DNA from: JANNYA01 sp043754435 | GTDB lineage: Bacteria; Pseudomonadota; Gammaproteobacteria; Xanthomonadales; SZUA-5 | Reading direction: 5' to 3' | Assembly: GCA_043754435.1 (NCBI GenBank) | Contig: JAYUUS010000127.1 | Location: forward strand, 1 to 13,742 | DNA: 13,742 nucleotides | Part shown: positions 1 to 8,205 of the stretch, in pieces | How the letters are laid out: each line of letters opens with the position of its first letter | Position numbering within the stretch: the first letter of the stretch is position 1 | Notes under the pieces: model-generated | Seen by the model: only the letters and a program-made list of their open reading frames with translations | What the model was told of the DNA's origin: nothing | Databases searched by the model: none | Program-made: the position numbers and the translations under genes

Positions 1-3000
1 GTGTCCAAATTTGCCGCCCTGTAATTCAGTGAGCACACCACCCGTTACCGCGTGCGCCGCGACCTTTGCAACAGCACTGCCGCTAGCAACACGCCGCACC
101 ACTTCAGACGGCCCTGGGCTGAGCTGCACAGTTTCCGTGATCGTTTTACTAAACGCGGTACCGATTCCCCAAAATGCCGCCGCACTCACCGCGCCCCAAA
201 GCCCGGCTTTGAGTGAACCCGTTGCTATGGCCGCACTGGCAAAGCCACCGGCGACTGCAATGACAAATGATTTCGCCAATAAGTCTGCCGCAAACGCGAC
301 TTGTCCAAAATAGGCGGCGACGACTGCAACTACAACCCCAAGCGCCTGCCTAAGCGAAAAATTCCCTGTCGGATCGGTGGCACTGAGCGGGTTGTTCAGC
401 ACATACGAATAGCGATTCAGTCCTTGTGTGGCCTCTGCCTCCACATAGCTATCGGCTTGAATAAACCGCCCAATTTCCGGGTCGTACAGTCGCGCATTCA
501 TGTGGACTAAGCCGACTTGATCCAGTTGCTCGTGGCCGGTGTAGCCTTGGGTGGTTGTCGAGGTGTTGAAGTTCGCGGATAGCACGGGATTGAGGATCGA
601 CCAGCTATTGACTGCGGTCGCGGCGTTTCGGCGCTGGCCGTGGGCGTTGAAGCTTTGGCGTGATTTTAGTACGCCCGTTTCACTCGCAATCGTGTCGATG
701 CTGCCGAGCGAATCGCGTAGCAAATAATCAAACTCTGGGAATTTTTTCCCAACGTTAGTAATGACCAAATAATTCCCGATGTAGCGCTTGCGCGTATTCA
801 CGCCGTCGATAAATTCAACATTACCTACATAGACCGTGGTTTTAGTGACGTTATTTGCCAAGTCAACGCGTTTAAACATCCCGCGATCCACGCCGTATTT
901 GAAACTGACCTGCGCCTGTATTCTTCCGTCGCTGGTGAGCTCGTCGCGCACCACGCTTTCGGCCAAATCGAAGCCGGTGTAGACAATGGTGCGGATAACT
1001 GAGCCGTTCTTACGGACGGTCGTGTTATTGCCGTTCAAATCATAACAATAGCTCTTACCATTGACTTGGCTCACCGCGTGTGGGCCTGCAGCTTGACTGC
1101 AGCCGGTTTGCGTCGTCGTTGACTTGTAGGTGTAGTCGCCCAAACTGATGCCACCGGTACCTGTTTTGCTGGTGATATTTCCCAGTTGATCGTAGGCCAG
1201 ACTCAGTGTAGGCGGGGCAAGTGGGGTAGCGGAGCCATTAGTGCGAATTTGTTTGACTGTGGTCAGCCGATCCAAGGTGTCATAGACAAATTCTTCTTGG
1301 AAGTCTGCGCCGTTGGTTCTGTCCCACCGCGTTGCGAGGCTGCCGTTTTTGTCGTAGGTGTAGTCCCAGCGCTGCAGGCTGCCGTTTATTCCAGTGCTGA
1401 TTTGCGCCAGCCGCCCGGTGTTTTCTTCAAAAATACGGTCGCTGATTAGATTGCTAGATTCGTGATAGCGCTCGCGCCGCACTTGGCCGCGCGGGCTGAG
1501 GGCTACAACTTCGCTGTAAATCGTGCCAAGCAATCCATTCGCGGACTCGCGTACTCCTATCGGAAAACCATCGCTGGAATAGACTTGCAGTTGGCCATCG
1601 GGTGAGGTGGCATTGATACTGGCATCAATGCTCTGGAATACGCGGCCATATTGGTCATAGGTAATGCGCTGGTAGTAGGTGGTGCCTTCCAAAACTGTGG
1701 CGACTGCAGCACTGCGGCCAAACGCGTCGTAGCTAAAGCCACGGCTGAAGCCGCCCATACCGCTTAAGCCGTTGTTTTCGTTGATAAGCAGGCCAACGGC
1801 TTTGACGCTGGTGCCCACTAAGAAAGCATTATCGTAGTTCCATTTGGCGGTAGGTTCGGACACGAAGGTGCCGTTGTCGAGCTTTCTATTTTCTTGGCGT
1901 TCGATCATGCGGCCCAAGCTGTCGTAAATGAGCGTTTGCGTTTGACCTTTGGCATCGGTTTGCGTGAGCAACTCACCTAGGGCGTTGTAGGCATACGTCA
2001 TGCTGCCTTTGTCAGGATCGAGCATCGACAGTTTCCGACCCATCACGTCATAGCTGATGCTGGTCGTTATCGTTTGCCCGGCGCTGCTGCCATTGTTCGG
2101 GGTGCGGGTGACGGACTTCAAATTTCCGTAGTTTTCGTAATCGTATTGCACGGAAAAGCTATCGCTGTCGGTGGCTTTGGTGGCTTCGGCCAAACCGTTT
2201 TTCTCAATACTGCTGATGTTTTCGCGCGGGTTGCTGGAGGTAGTTTTCATGCGATCAAAGCTGGCCAGCGTCATGCTCAGGCCGTTGTAGGATTCGCTGG
2301 GTAGTTCGACCGTTTCGCCGCGTGCGAGGGGGTCGTATTGGGTGCGGGTTTCGGCAGGCGTGATGCCATTTTGCGGGTTGCCGGCACGATTGCTTAGGCT
2401 TTGGACGCTGAGCGGATTAGTGGAAAAATACGGCTCACTCGTGGCTTTGGTGCGGCCTAATAAGTCATAACGGGTGTAGCTGCTCGTCCAACGGCTGACG
2501 CTGTCGGGATCAGCCTCGATGCTTTGATACATGCGAGTGGCAGCTAAGATGGCGCGACCCAATTTGTCAAAATAGGTAAACGCGCGCGGCGCAATAAATT
2601 GACTATTCGCGTTGTTTTCGCTGGTATTCGATTCCACCCGATACAGCGCGCCGACGGGGCAATTGACACGGCCTGCTGCGGCTGCGCCGCCAGCGCCATT
2701 GACGAGGGTTGTAGTGGTGGCATCAACACACCAGGCATAGGTGCTGCGCGCGAACGCACCGGTGGCAACACGGCCGAAATACTCGCGACCGAGTGGGCCG
2801 TAGCTTTTTTCTGCAAGGACGCCGTGTGCGGTAATCGAGCTCAGCGGGTCGCCAAAGACGTTACGATTCAGCGCACCGGTGGCCGTTACACCGCTGCGTT
2901 CGTTGTAAGCCTCAACACCCGCTTCATCTGTTGCCGAATAAAACGGACTCTTACTACCGGTGACAAAGCGACCCAAACTGTCGTATTCCATGCGCGCATA

Positions 3001-6000
3001 GCGTTGGAATTTAGTCGGTGTAGCAGGCCACTGCTGCTGTTTGAATTGGCTCAAATCTAAGCAGGCCGCGCTATCCGCAAAATGCGCTACGCTGCAGGTG
3101 ACGCTAAGCGTACGGTTACCGTCGCTATCCAGGACGTAATCGGTGCGCTTGTGGAGCCGTTCGCGCTGGGCGGCACTGAACTCGGCAGGTGTAAACAGAC
3201 CTTCGACTTCGGCGACAAGGAGCAAGGTGTTTGGATCATATTCGAAGGTGCTGCGCCGGTTGATGCTGGCGGGCTGGCCGGGACGCTGGGCAAACACGCC
3301 GGTTAGCGACAGGCGACCAAGCCGTACCCACTCTTGCACTTTAGCGCCGGTCGACTGGCAGCCTTGATTAGGCACCAAAACCACGGGTGTTTCGGTGCAG
3401 CCGTAGAAATTTAAGTGTCCTGTGGAGGCCGTTTGTAGGTCGTTTTGATCGAATGTGGTGGCCTGTTGAAATTTCAGATTGCCATAAACATCCATCTGAA
3501 TAATGGTGGTGACCCGCTGGGTTTGGGTTTGCGTTGCGAAGTCGTAGCGTTTTTCCTCACTGCTGCCGCTGTAAACGGCAATCGTTTGCTGAGTCGCTGG
3601 CACAAACACTGGATTGCTCGTGTAGGTATTGCTGGTGTCAGTAATGATCGGATCGGCAGTGCTCATGAAACGATAGGGCTGGCCGATACCTGCGTTTACC
3701 GTATTGGTGCGACAGGCCACCGGGCCACAGTTATTGGGCGGCTCCTGAAAGCATTCGGGGTTGAGTGGATCGTTTAAACAAGGATCCACAATCACTTGGC
3801 TAAGCTTTTGGACGATCGTGCGGCTGGGTCTGCCGATGTAGGGATAGTCTTGGCGGTATTCGGTCGTCGTCAACAGCTTGTTTTGGATATCTTCGGTGCG
3901 AATACTGGCAAATCCCAAAAAGCCTCTGCCGCCGGTTTGCACGCGCGCGCCTTGGTAGCTGTAGCGCACGCTGGAAGTGGCGTTGAGTTCGGTTGCGCTA
4001 AACGTGCAAGTCAGTGCATCGGGCGCACAGCCGGGCGAGCTGGAATAGGCATCGCGCACGGCCCAGAGTGGCGTGAACACGTCAAACACCACGGAATTGC
4101 GGCCCCAGTTTTTACGCGGGCTATCAAAAGCACGTTCGTAGACAAACTTGCTGACCAAAGGCGCGTAGTTGACCTTGTGGCTAACGTTAAAGCCATTGGT
4201 GAACTGCACAATGTAATCATTGCCGCCAAAACGCAGCTGGCTTCGGGAAACCAATAGATTGTTAATGCTGCTGTTGTTGAGCGCGTAGCGTATGAGTTCG
4301 GTGCTGCCATCGCCGTCTAAGTCGAGTGTCAATAACAGACTTTGCAAGGGGCTGATCGCGCTAAATCGCGGCGCGTCACCGGCGAGCACAAAGGTATTGC
4401 TGCTAAACCCGGTGCTGGACTGTAATTTGGTGCGCAGCGGAAAACTGCCCGCTGTGGTGTCGTCTTGGTAACTCACATCAGCTCGGCGATCCCCATTGAC
4501 GTCCAGCAATTGCACTGAGCCTTCGAACTTACGTTTAATCGTGAGGTTCAAACTTTGCTCAGGCAATAGCCATTGCCCGGAGAGATTGCTGCCGAGACTG
4601 GTGCGATAGCTGTACTGCAGGGCCAGCTCGCTTTGGATGAGCGGGGCGGTTTTGGTGATCAGTACGTCCGATAAGCTGTCGCCATTAAAGTCGACAAAGG
4701 AAGCCGACAAAATGCTACCGCGTGTGTTGCTACAGGCGCTGGGCAAACCACCGCCGACGCACTGACGCGCTTGCAGCGTAATATTTCCAGTGGGTGGCGC
4801 CAGGGTCGTGGTCAGTAGCCAATAATTGCGTGAGCCCGCCACCGTGCAGGCGCGGTCATTGCTGCCGAGCGGTGCTTGTGTACTGTCAAGCGAATCCAAA
4901 TCAGCGCTCAAGGTATTGCTGTTGTGAAAACTGGGTGCGGTGGGGGCGAGAGTGGGGTCGATGCAAATGTAAAGCATCAAATCGGCGACGCCGTCGCCAT
5001 TGAAATCACCCGCGCGCGCTGAACCGGCATTTTTCGGCCCATAAGAGACTTCCCCGGCCTCGACGCCACTAAAGTTGAGTGCCCGCGCTGCGCCAAATTC
5101 AAAGGCCAAAGTGCTTTTGACATCGGTCACGCGCTGCAGCGGGATAACGGTGTTAAAGCCAATCAACAAATCTGGTAAACCATCGCCCGTTAAGTCCAGA
5201 AAATTGCTATCCGTATCACTCGTAATGCCGGTATTAAGGGGCGTGCCGGTCTCGGCAAACGTCCAACCGGCACTGGAAAGCGCCGGATTGACCGGCACTG
5301 CGATATAGGCAAACCACGCGTAATTACCGGCACCATCCCGCTGTTGAGCAATCAAATCATCACGGCCATCACCGCTGATATCAAATAAATGCCACACCAA
5401 TTCCCAGCCTACGGATCGGGTATTGCTGCCGCTGACGAAGCGGCTTGCCGGGCCATTGCTAGCGCAATTTCCATACGTCCAGGGCGGGTTGGGGGCAACG
5501 ATCGCGGGCGGGGCGCGCAGCGAATACACATTCGCTGGGCTGGGTGTGCGCAAGGTCGTGGAATTACCAAGTGCGACCATAAAGCGAAAGCGTGCAGGAT
5601 CGGTCGCACCGACGGTGTCGCTGCCGTTACCGCTGCAATTGCGGTCTTTTAAAAAAACCAAATCTTGGCGGCCATCACCGTCGATATCAGCGCTTTTGAA
5701 GTCAACGGCAAAATTTAATAAATTGGAATAGCTCCCCGTTGAACTAGGTACGTTAAAGCCTTCTGGAAAATCAGTGTCGAGTTCGTTATTCCAGCTGAAT
5801 CGCGTGGGCGGATAGCATACATCTTGTGCTGCCGTTGCCCCTGGCACGCATTCGGAGACCGATATCAGACGCGGAATTCTGCTGCCGGTACTGGCTTGCA
5901 GATAGTCCAGGTTGTAGCGACGCGCCTGCGTTTCAGTATTCGGGTTTGCGCCGTTATTGGCCGGCCCAAACACATTGATTTGCGTGAGACGCTGGCGCAA

Positions 6001-6900
6001 TACAAATTTGGCACCACCGAAATAATCCACGCGTTGGCCTTCTACGGGCATGGTGTCATAAACCATCGCGGTGCGAGCAAAGGGCTGGCGGGTGTACGCG
6101 GCGTTCATGTCGAGCCGATCCGCAACTTTGCCGGTGTATTTGACTTCCGATAGCAGCAGCTCACCATTCGCTACATTTGCGGCATAGACAAAATCGACGG
6201 TATTGCCCGTCGCGTCCGCAATGCGATCTAATGCTTGAATCTGGTAGCCAACAGACAGCTCAGCTGCCGTTGCAGCATTGTTCGGACGCAGTCCAGAATT
6301 GCCTGCAAAGCCATATCGGCGCATCGTGCCGTCTTTAGGGAATACCAGCCAAACACCAATTTCGCCTTTATTGCTCGTGGCATAGCTACAAATGAGCGTT
6401 GCGGGATCCATTTCGGTGCGATATTGACCGATATTGGACTGTGTACCGCTGACGTTGGGGCAGACAACACCAGGGTGCGGCGACGACGCAAAGACGCGTT
6501 GGCCGTCTAGACAAAAGCCACCGCTGTCCTGGACGCCAAAATCAACGGCAGAATGCGGGCCAGGGCCATCGCCGGTTTCAACGGTTTTCTTACAGCGCGA
6601 AAATGCTGACTGGCCTGAGAGCGTCCAACCGGTGCCCAACACCCCAACCGCGCCGCGCGCGTTGTAGTCCAAGGACAACTTGGGTGTGAGACCTGCCGTG
6701 CCAGGCACCGACATAATCGGCAAGCTGTAGCTGGCCGCGCCGCCTTCATCGACGCGAAAATCTCCCGGTGTCGCACCGACCGCATCGCTGGTTGTGTCGT
6801 GCGTGCCAACAGGTTCATTCCGTGGACTGGGAGCAGGTGCAACCTGGGCGAACGCGGCCTGAAGCGCGAGGAGCAGGGAAAGGAGTATGAGGCGACGCAT
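1..6900 (-). CDS. Exported SpvB/FG-GAP/RHS (YD-repeat) giant protein, 3' end outside window
   Basis: Seen: one open frame of 2300 codons from ATG at 6900 to the left edge with no stop. A GGAG ribosome site (6906-6909) precedes the ATG. Residues 1-18 (MRRLILLSLLLALQAAFA, then QV) are a clean Sec signal peptide. Residues ~30-350 resemble the SpvB/TcaC N-terminal region. Residues ~400-870 hold at least seven FG-GAP/VCBS calcium-loop motifs (DIDGDGRQDL ~405, DISGDGRDDL ~507, DLTGDGLPDL ~567, DFNGDGVADL ~631, DFNGDSLSDV ~736, DVNGDRRADV ~799, DLDGDGSTEL ~860). Residues ~1200-2130 hold YD repeats (YDVMGRK ~1615, YDSLGRM ~1659, YDAFGRS, YDQYGRV). The RHS core DPEIGRFIQAD lies at ~2140-2150, followed by an Ala/Gly-rich hydrophobic stretch (~2168-2240). 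Known: RHS/YD proteins form a hollow shell that can hold a C-terminal toxin; SpvB/TcB relatives are secreted toxins. Inferred: an exported toxin-delivery or adhesive protein. No toxin domain is visible inside the window; few residues may remain beyond it. Confidence 0.93.
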   Translation of the reverse strand, partial: MRRLILLSLLLALQAAFAQVAPAPSPRNEPVGTHDTTSDAVGATPGDFRVDEGGAASYSLPIMSVPGTAGLTPKLSLDYNARGAVGVLGTGWTLSGQSAFSRCKKTVETGDGPGPHSAVDFGVQDSGGFCLDGQRVFASSPHPGVVCPNVSGTQSNIGQYRTEMDPATLICSYATSNKGEIGVWLVFPKDGTMRRYGFAGNSGLRPNNAATAAELSVGYQIQALDRIADATGNTVDFVYAANVANGELLLSEVKYTGKVADRLDMNAAYTRQPFARTAMVYDTMPVEGQRVDYFGGAKFVLRQRLTQINVFGPANNGANPNTETQARRYNLDYLQASTGSRIPRLISVSECVPGATAAQDVCYPPTRFSWNNELDTDFPEGFNVPSSTGSYSNLLNFAVDFKSADIDGDGRQDLVFLKDRNCSGNGSDTVGATDPARFRFMVALGNSTTLRTPSPANVYSLRAPPAIVAPNPPWTYGNCASNGPASRFVSGSNTRSVGWELVWHLFDISGDGRDDLIAQQRDGAGNYAWFAYIAVPVNPALSSAGWTFAETGTPLNTGITSDTDSNFLDLTGDGLPDLLIGFNTVIPLQRVTDVKSTLAFEFGAARALNFSGVEAGEVSYGPKNAGSARAGDFNGDGVADLMLYICIDPTLAPTAPSFHNSNTLSADLDSLDSTQAPLGSNDRACTVAGSRNYWLLTTTLAPPTGNITLQARQCVGGGLPSACSNTRGSILSASFVDFNGDSLSDVLITKTAPLIQSELALQYSYRTSLGSNLSGQWLLPEQSLNLTIKRKFEGSVQLLDVNGDRRADVSYQDDTTAGSFPLRTKLQSSTGFSSNTFVLAGDAPRFSAISPLQSLLLTLDLDGDGSTELIRYALNNSSINNLLVSRSQLRFGGNDYIVQFTNGFNVSHKVNYAPLVSKFVYERAFDSPRKNWGRNSVVFDVFTPLWAVRDAYSSSPGCAPDALTCTFSATELNATSSVRYSYQGARVQTGGRGFLGFASIRTEDIQNKLLTTTEYRQDYPYIGRPSRTIVQKLSQVIVDPCLNDPLNPECFQEPPNNCGPVACRTNTVNAGIGQPYRFMSTADPIITDTSNTYTSNPVFVPATQQTIAVYSGSSEEKRYDFATQTQTQRVTTIIQMDVYGNLKFQQATTFDQNDLQTASTGHLNFYGCTETPVVLVPNQGCQSTGAKVQEWVRLGRLSLTGVFAQRPGQPASINRRSTFEYDPNTLLLVAEVEGLFTPAEFSAAQRERLHKRTDYVLDSDGNRTLSVTCSVAHFADSAACLDLSQFKQQQWPATPTKFQRYARMEYDSLGRFVTGSKSPFYSATDEAGVEAYNERSGVTATGALNRNVFGDPLSSITAHGVLAEKSYGPLGREYFGRVATGAFARSTYAWCVDATTTTLVNGAGGAAAAGRVNCPVGALYRVESNTSENNANSQFIAPRAFTYFDKLGRAILAATRMYQSIEADPDSVSRWTSSYTRYDLLGRTKATSEPYFSTNPLSVQSLSNRAGNPQNGITPAETRTQYDPLARGETVELPSESYNGLSMTLASFDRMKTTSSNPRENISSIEKNGLAEATKATDSDSFSVQYDYENYGNLKSVTRTPNNGSSAGQTITTSISYDVMGRKLSMLDPDKGSMTYAYNALGELLTQTDAKGQTQTLIYDSLGRMIERQENRKLDNGTFVSEPTAKWNYDNAFLVGTSVKAVGLLINENNGLSGMGGFSRGFSYDAFGRSAAVATVLEGTTYYQRITYDQYGRVFQSIDASINATSPDGQLQVYSSDGFPIGVRESANGLLGTIYSEVVALSPRGQVRRERYHESSNLISDRIFEENTGRLAQISTGINGSLQRWDYTYDKNGSLATRWDRTNGADFQEEFVYDTLDRLTTVKQIRTNGSATPLAPPTLSLAYDQLGNITSKTGTGGISLGDYTYKSTTTQTGCSQAAGPHAVSQVNGKSYCYDLNGNNTTVRKNGSVIRTIVYTGFDLAESVVRDELTSDGRIQAQVSFKYGVDRGMFKRVDLANNVTKTTVYVGNVEFIDGVNTRKRYIGNYLVITNVGKKFPEFDYLLRDSLGSIDTIASETGVLKSRQSFNAHGQRRNAATAVNSWSILNPVLSANFNTSTTTQGYTGHEQLDQVGLVHMNARLYDPEIGRFIQADSYVEAEATQGLNRYSYVLNNPLSATDPTGNFSLRQALGVVVAVVAAYFGQVAFAADLLAKSFVIAVAGGFASAAIATGSLKAGLWGAVSAAAFWGIGTAFSKTITETVQLSPGPSEVVRRVASGSAVAKVAAHAVTGGVLTELQGGKFGH

Positions 6901-7036
6901 TAGAGCTCCAGGATAAGAGAAGGCTGCAAAAAAATTTTGCTTTCTGCTATAAATCGTTTTCTAGCCATTTTTCGTATCAATATTTTTCGCAAAAACCAAA
7001 AACAATTTATTTTGCGTTCAGTTATTCGGCCCAATC
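6901..7036 (-). promoter_or_regulatory. AT-rich leader between the recombinase and the RHS gene
   Basis: This 136-bp gap is rich in A/T tracts, in contrast to the genes on both sides. It must hold any separate promoter for the RHS gene. Read leftward there is a TTTATAGC -10-like sequence near 6945-6955, without a convincing -35 box. A small dyad GCAAAAAAATTTTGC (6925-6939) and the GGAG ribosome site follow. No clear intrinsic terminator is seen after the recombinase stop, so read-through into the RHS gene is possible. Confidence 0.3.
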
Positions 7037-7999
7037 CTAAAACCGAATCCGCTCAATCTCACTTTGGTTGACGGTATCGCTCCGGCGGTCATACAGCTGC
7101 GTGGTGCTGGTCGAGGCATGCCCGGCAATCCGCGCGGCAGTCTCGATGCTGCCGCCATGACTCAAATAATTCGTAATGCCGGAGCCGCGAAAGCTGTGAC
7201 AGCCAATTTCAATAGGCAAACCCACCGCCAATGTGCGCCGGCGAATCATCATGAATACGTTACTGCGCAGCATGGCGCTATCGGTGAGCACGCCCGTGCG
7301 GCCGCGCATGCTTCTAAATAGCGGCGATTCGCGCTGGCTGGCAATGCCCGACAGTTCGAGGTAACGCTCAACATAGTGCGCGGCTTGATGATGCACAGGC
7401 ACCTTGTTTTCGCGTCCACCTTTTTCTTTGAGCAAAAACCAAGCTTGTGCGCCCTGGCGGTAATAGTCGCGCACGCGCAGTTTCGTCACCGCCGTCACGC
7501 GCGCAAATGAATACGCCATCACCGCGATCATGGCGCGGTCACGCGCATCAATTAATTGATCGTCATCGAATGACGCAAACAGCGTGCGCAATTCTTCCGA
7601 CTGCAGAATCGGTGTTTTACCTTCGCGCGTGACGTGTTTGGGTGCTTTGACGCTAGCTGCCGGATTGAAGGGCAGGACTTGGCCGGTGACTAGGTGATCG
7701 AGCAGTTGTCGAATGGCGGCAAGATGCTGTTTGACGGTCGGTGCCGCGCGTTCTTGCGTCAGGCGTTCCACATAGAGTGCGACGTGGACGGGTTCGATAC
7801 GCTCCAATGCAAGGTCATGCGCCGCCATAGCGGCTAGAAACTGGGCGCACGCTTGGGCGTACGCGGCGCGCGTATTGGGGTTGCGAATCGTGGCGGTGAA
7901 GAATTCTAGAAACCGGCTGGCTGCGCGTTCACCGGAGCGCTCGATCAAGCTAGGGAGTGCAAAGGGAGTGGCTTGCGGTTTTTTGAGGGTTAAGTTCAT
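7037..7999 (-). CDS. Tyrosine recombinase/integrase (XerC/D-like)
   Basis: A complete phage-integrase-family recombinase of 320 residues from ATG 7999. An in-frame TTG at 8005 would add two residues, and neither start has a strong ribosome site. Residues ~20-120 form a SAM-like core-binding domain. The catalytic domain carries the full set: Arg167 (SFARVTAV), Lys193 (EKGGREN), His268 and Arg271 (CHSFRGSG), His294 (AGHASTST) and nucleophile Tyr303 (TQLYDRR). Members cut and rejoin DNA through a phosphotyrosine intermediate. The family with SFRG-SGIT and a C-terminal IERIRF-like tail is common on proteobacterial islands and plasmids. It is transcribed toward the giant RHS gene with a 136-bp AT-rich gap between them, and away from the AbiEi gene. 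The intact active site suggests a working enzyme; its target site is not evident here. Confidence 0.93.
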   Translation of the reverse strand: MNLTLKKPQATPFALPSLIERSGERAASRFLEFFTATIRNPNTRAAYAQACAQFLAAMAAHDLALERIEPVHVALYVERLTQERAAPTVKQHLAAIRQLLDHLVTGQVLPFNPAASVKAPKHVTREGKTPILQSEELRTLFASFDDDQLIDARDRAMIAVMAYSFARVTAVTKLRVRDYYRQGAQAWFLLKEKGGRENKVPVHHQAAHYVERYLELSGIASQRESPLFRSMRGRTGVLTDSAMLRSNVFMMIRRRTLAVGLPIEIGCHSFRGSGITNYLSHGGSIETAARIAGHASTSTTQLYDRRSDTVNQSEIERIRF

Positions 8000-8047
8000 G
8001 ATCAATAATGCTGCATAAAATTAGTTATGTACTATAAATTCATGTAT

Positions 8048-8076
8048 TTGCCAAAATTCAAAATTTGCTGTATTAT
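8048..8076 (+). promoter_or_regulatory. Rightward sigma70-like promoter 1 upstream of abiEi
   Basis: TTGCCA (8048-8053), a 17-bp spacer and TATTAT (8071-8076) give a near-consensus sigma70 promoter pointing toward the AbiEi gene. The expected transcription start (~8083) falls inside the palindrome 8076-8093, the usual place for a repressor operator. The leader would be about 120 nt to the GTG at 8206. Confidence 0.5.
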
Positions 8077-8101
8077 AACCCGCATGCGGGTTACATATGA
8101 A
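8072..8101 (-). promoter_or_regulatory. Possible leftward promoter of the recombinase
   Basis: Read on the minus strand, 8077-8072 is a perfect TATAAT -10 box. Upstream, TTCATA (8101-8096) matches the -35 consensus at 4 of 6 positions with an 18-bp spacer. The 18-bp palindrome at 8076-8093 fills the spacer, so a protein bound there could also block this promoter. The leader to the recombinase start would be about 65 nt. Confidence 0.4.
8076..8093. promoter_or_regulatory. 18-bp perfect palindrome, likely operator 1
   Basis: TAACCCGCATGCGGGTTA is a perfect 18-bp palindrome in an AT-rich surround. It begins at the last base of the rightward -10 box and sits in the spacer of the opposing leftward promoter. 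Its core CGCATGCG is shared with the second palindrome at 8168-8193. AbiEi antitoxins are known to repress their own promoters by binding inverted repeats, which makes AbiEi the leading candidate ligand. Confidence 0.6.
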
Positions 8102-8141
8102 TATTATTAGAATTTAAAAACCTAATAAGCCTTAGCAGCAC

Positions 8142-8170
8142 TTACGATTTTTTTGAAGTAATGCTATGCT
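8142..8170 (+). promoter_or_regulatory. Rightward sigma70-like promoter 2 upstream of abiEi
   Basis: TTACGA (8142-8147), a 17-bp spacer and TATGCT (8165-8170) form a weaker sigma70-like promoter than promoter 1. The expected start (~8177) lies inside the second palindrome. If this promoter is real, the ATG at 8161 lies upstream of its transcript, which favours the GTG at 8206 as the start of AbiEi. Confidence 0.4.
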
Positions 8171-8193
8171 TGAGAACGCATGCGTTCTCAAGC
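8168..8193. promoter_or_regulatory. 26-bp perfect palindrome, likely operator 2
   Basis: A perfect 26-bp palindrome with half-site GCTTGAGAACGCA overlaps the -10 box of promoter 2. It shares the CGCATGCG centre with the palindrome 92 bp upstream, but its outer arms differ. It lies in the in-frame extension ahead of the chosen AbiEi start, so it is more likely a regulatory site than coding sequence. In RNA it could form a 13-bp perfect stem. Confidence 0.65.
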
Positions 8194-8205
8194 ACCTTAC
8201 ATATT

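Noticed and set aside
2599..3060. 153-residue plus-strand frame opposite the RHS gene
   Set aside because: It lies antisense within the continuous RHS reading frame and has no recognisable family; repetitive, GC-biased codon use in the RHS gene produces such shadows.
3796..4257. 153-residue plus-strand frame opposite the RHS gene
   Set aside because: Same reason: antisense shadow of well-supported FG-GAP/TcdB-like coding sequence, with no family signature of its own.
6507..6842. 111-residue minus-strand frame near the RHS start
   Set aside because: It overlaps the RHS N-terminal coding region in another frame on the same strand. The RHS frame has the signal peptide and ribosome site.
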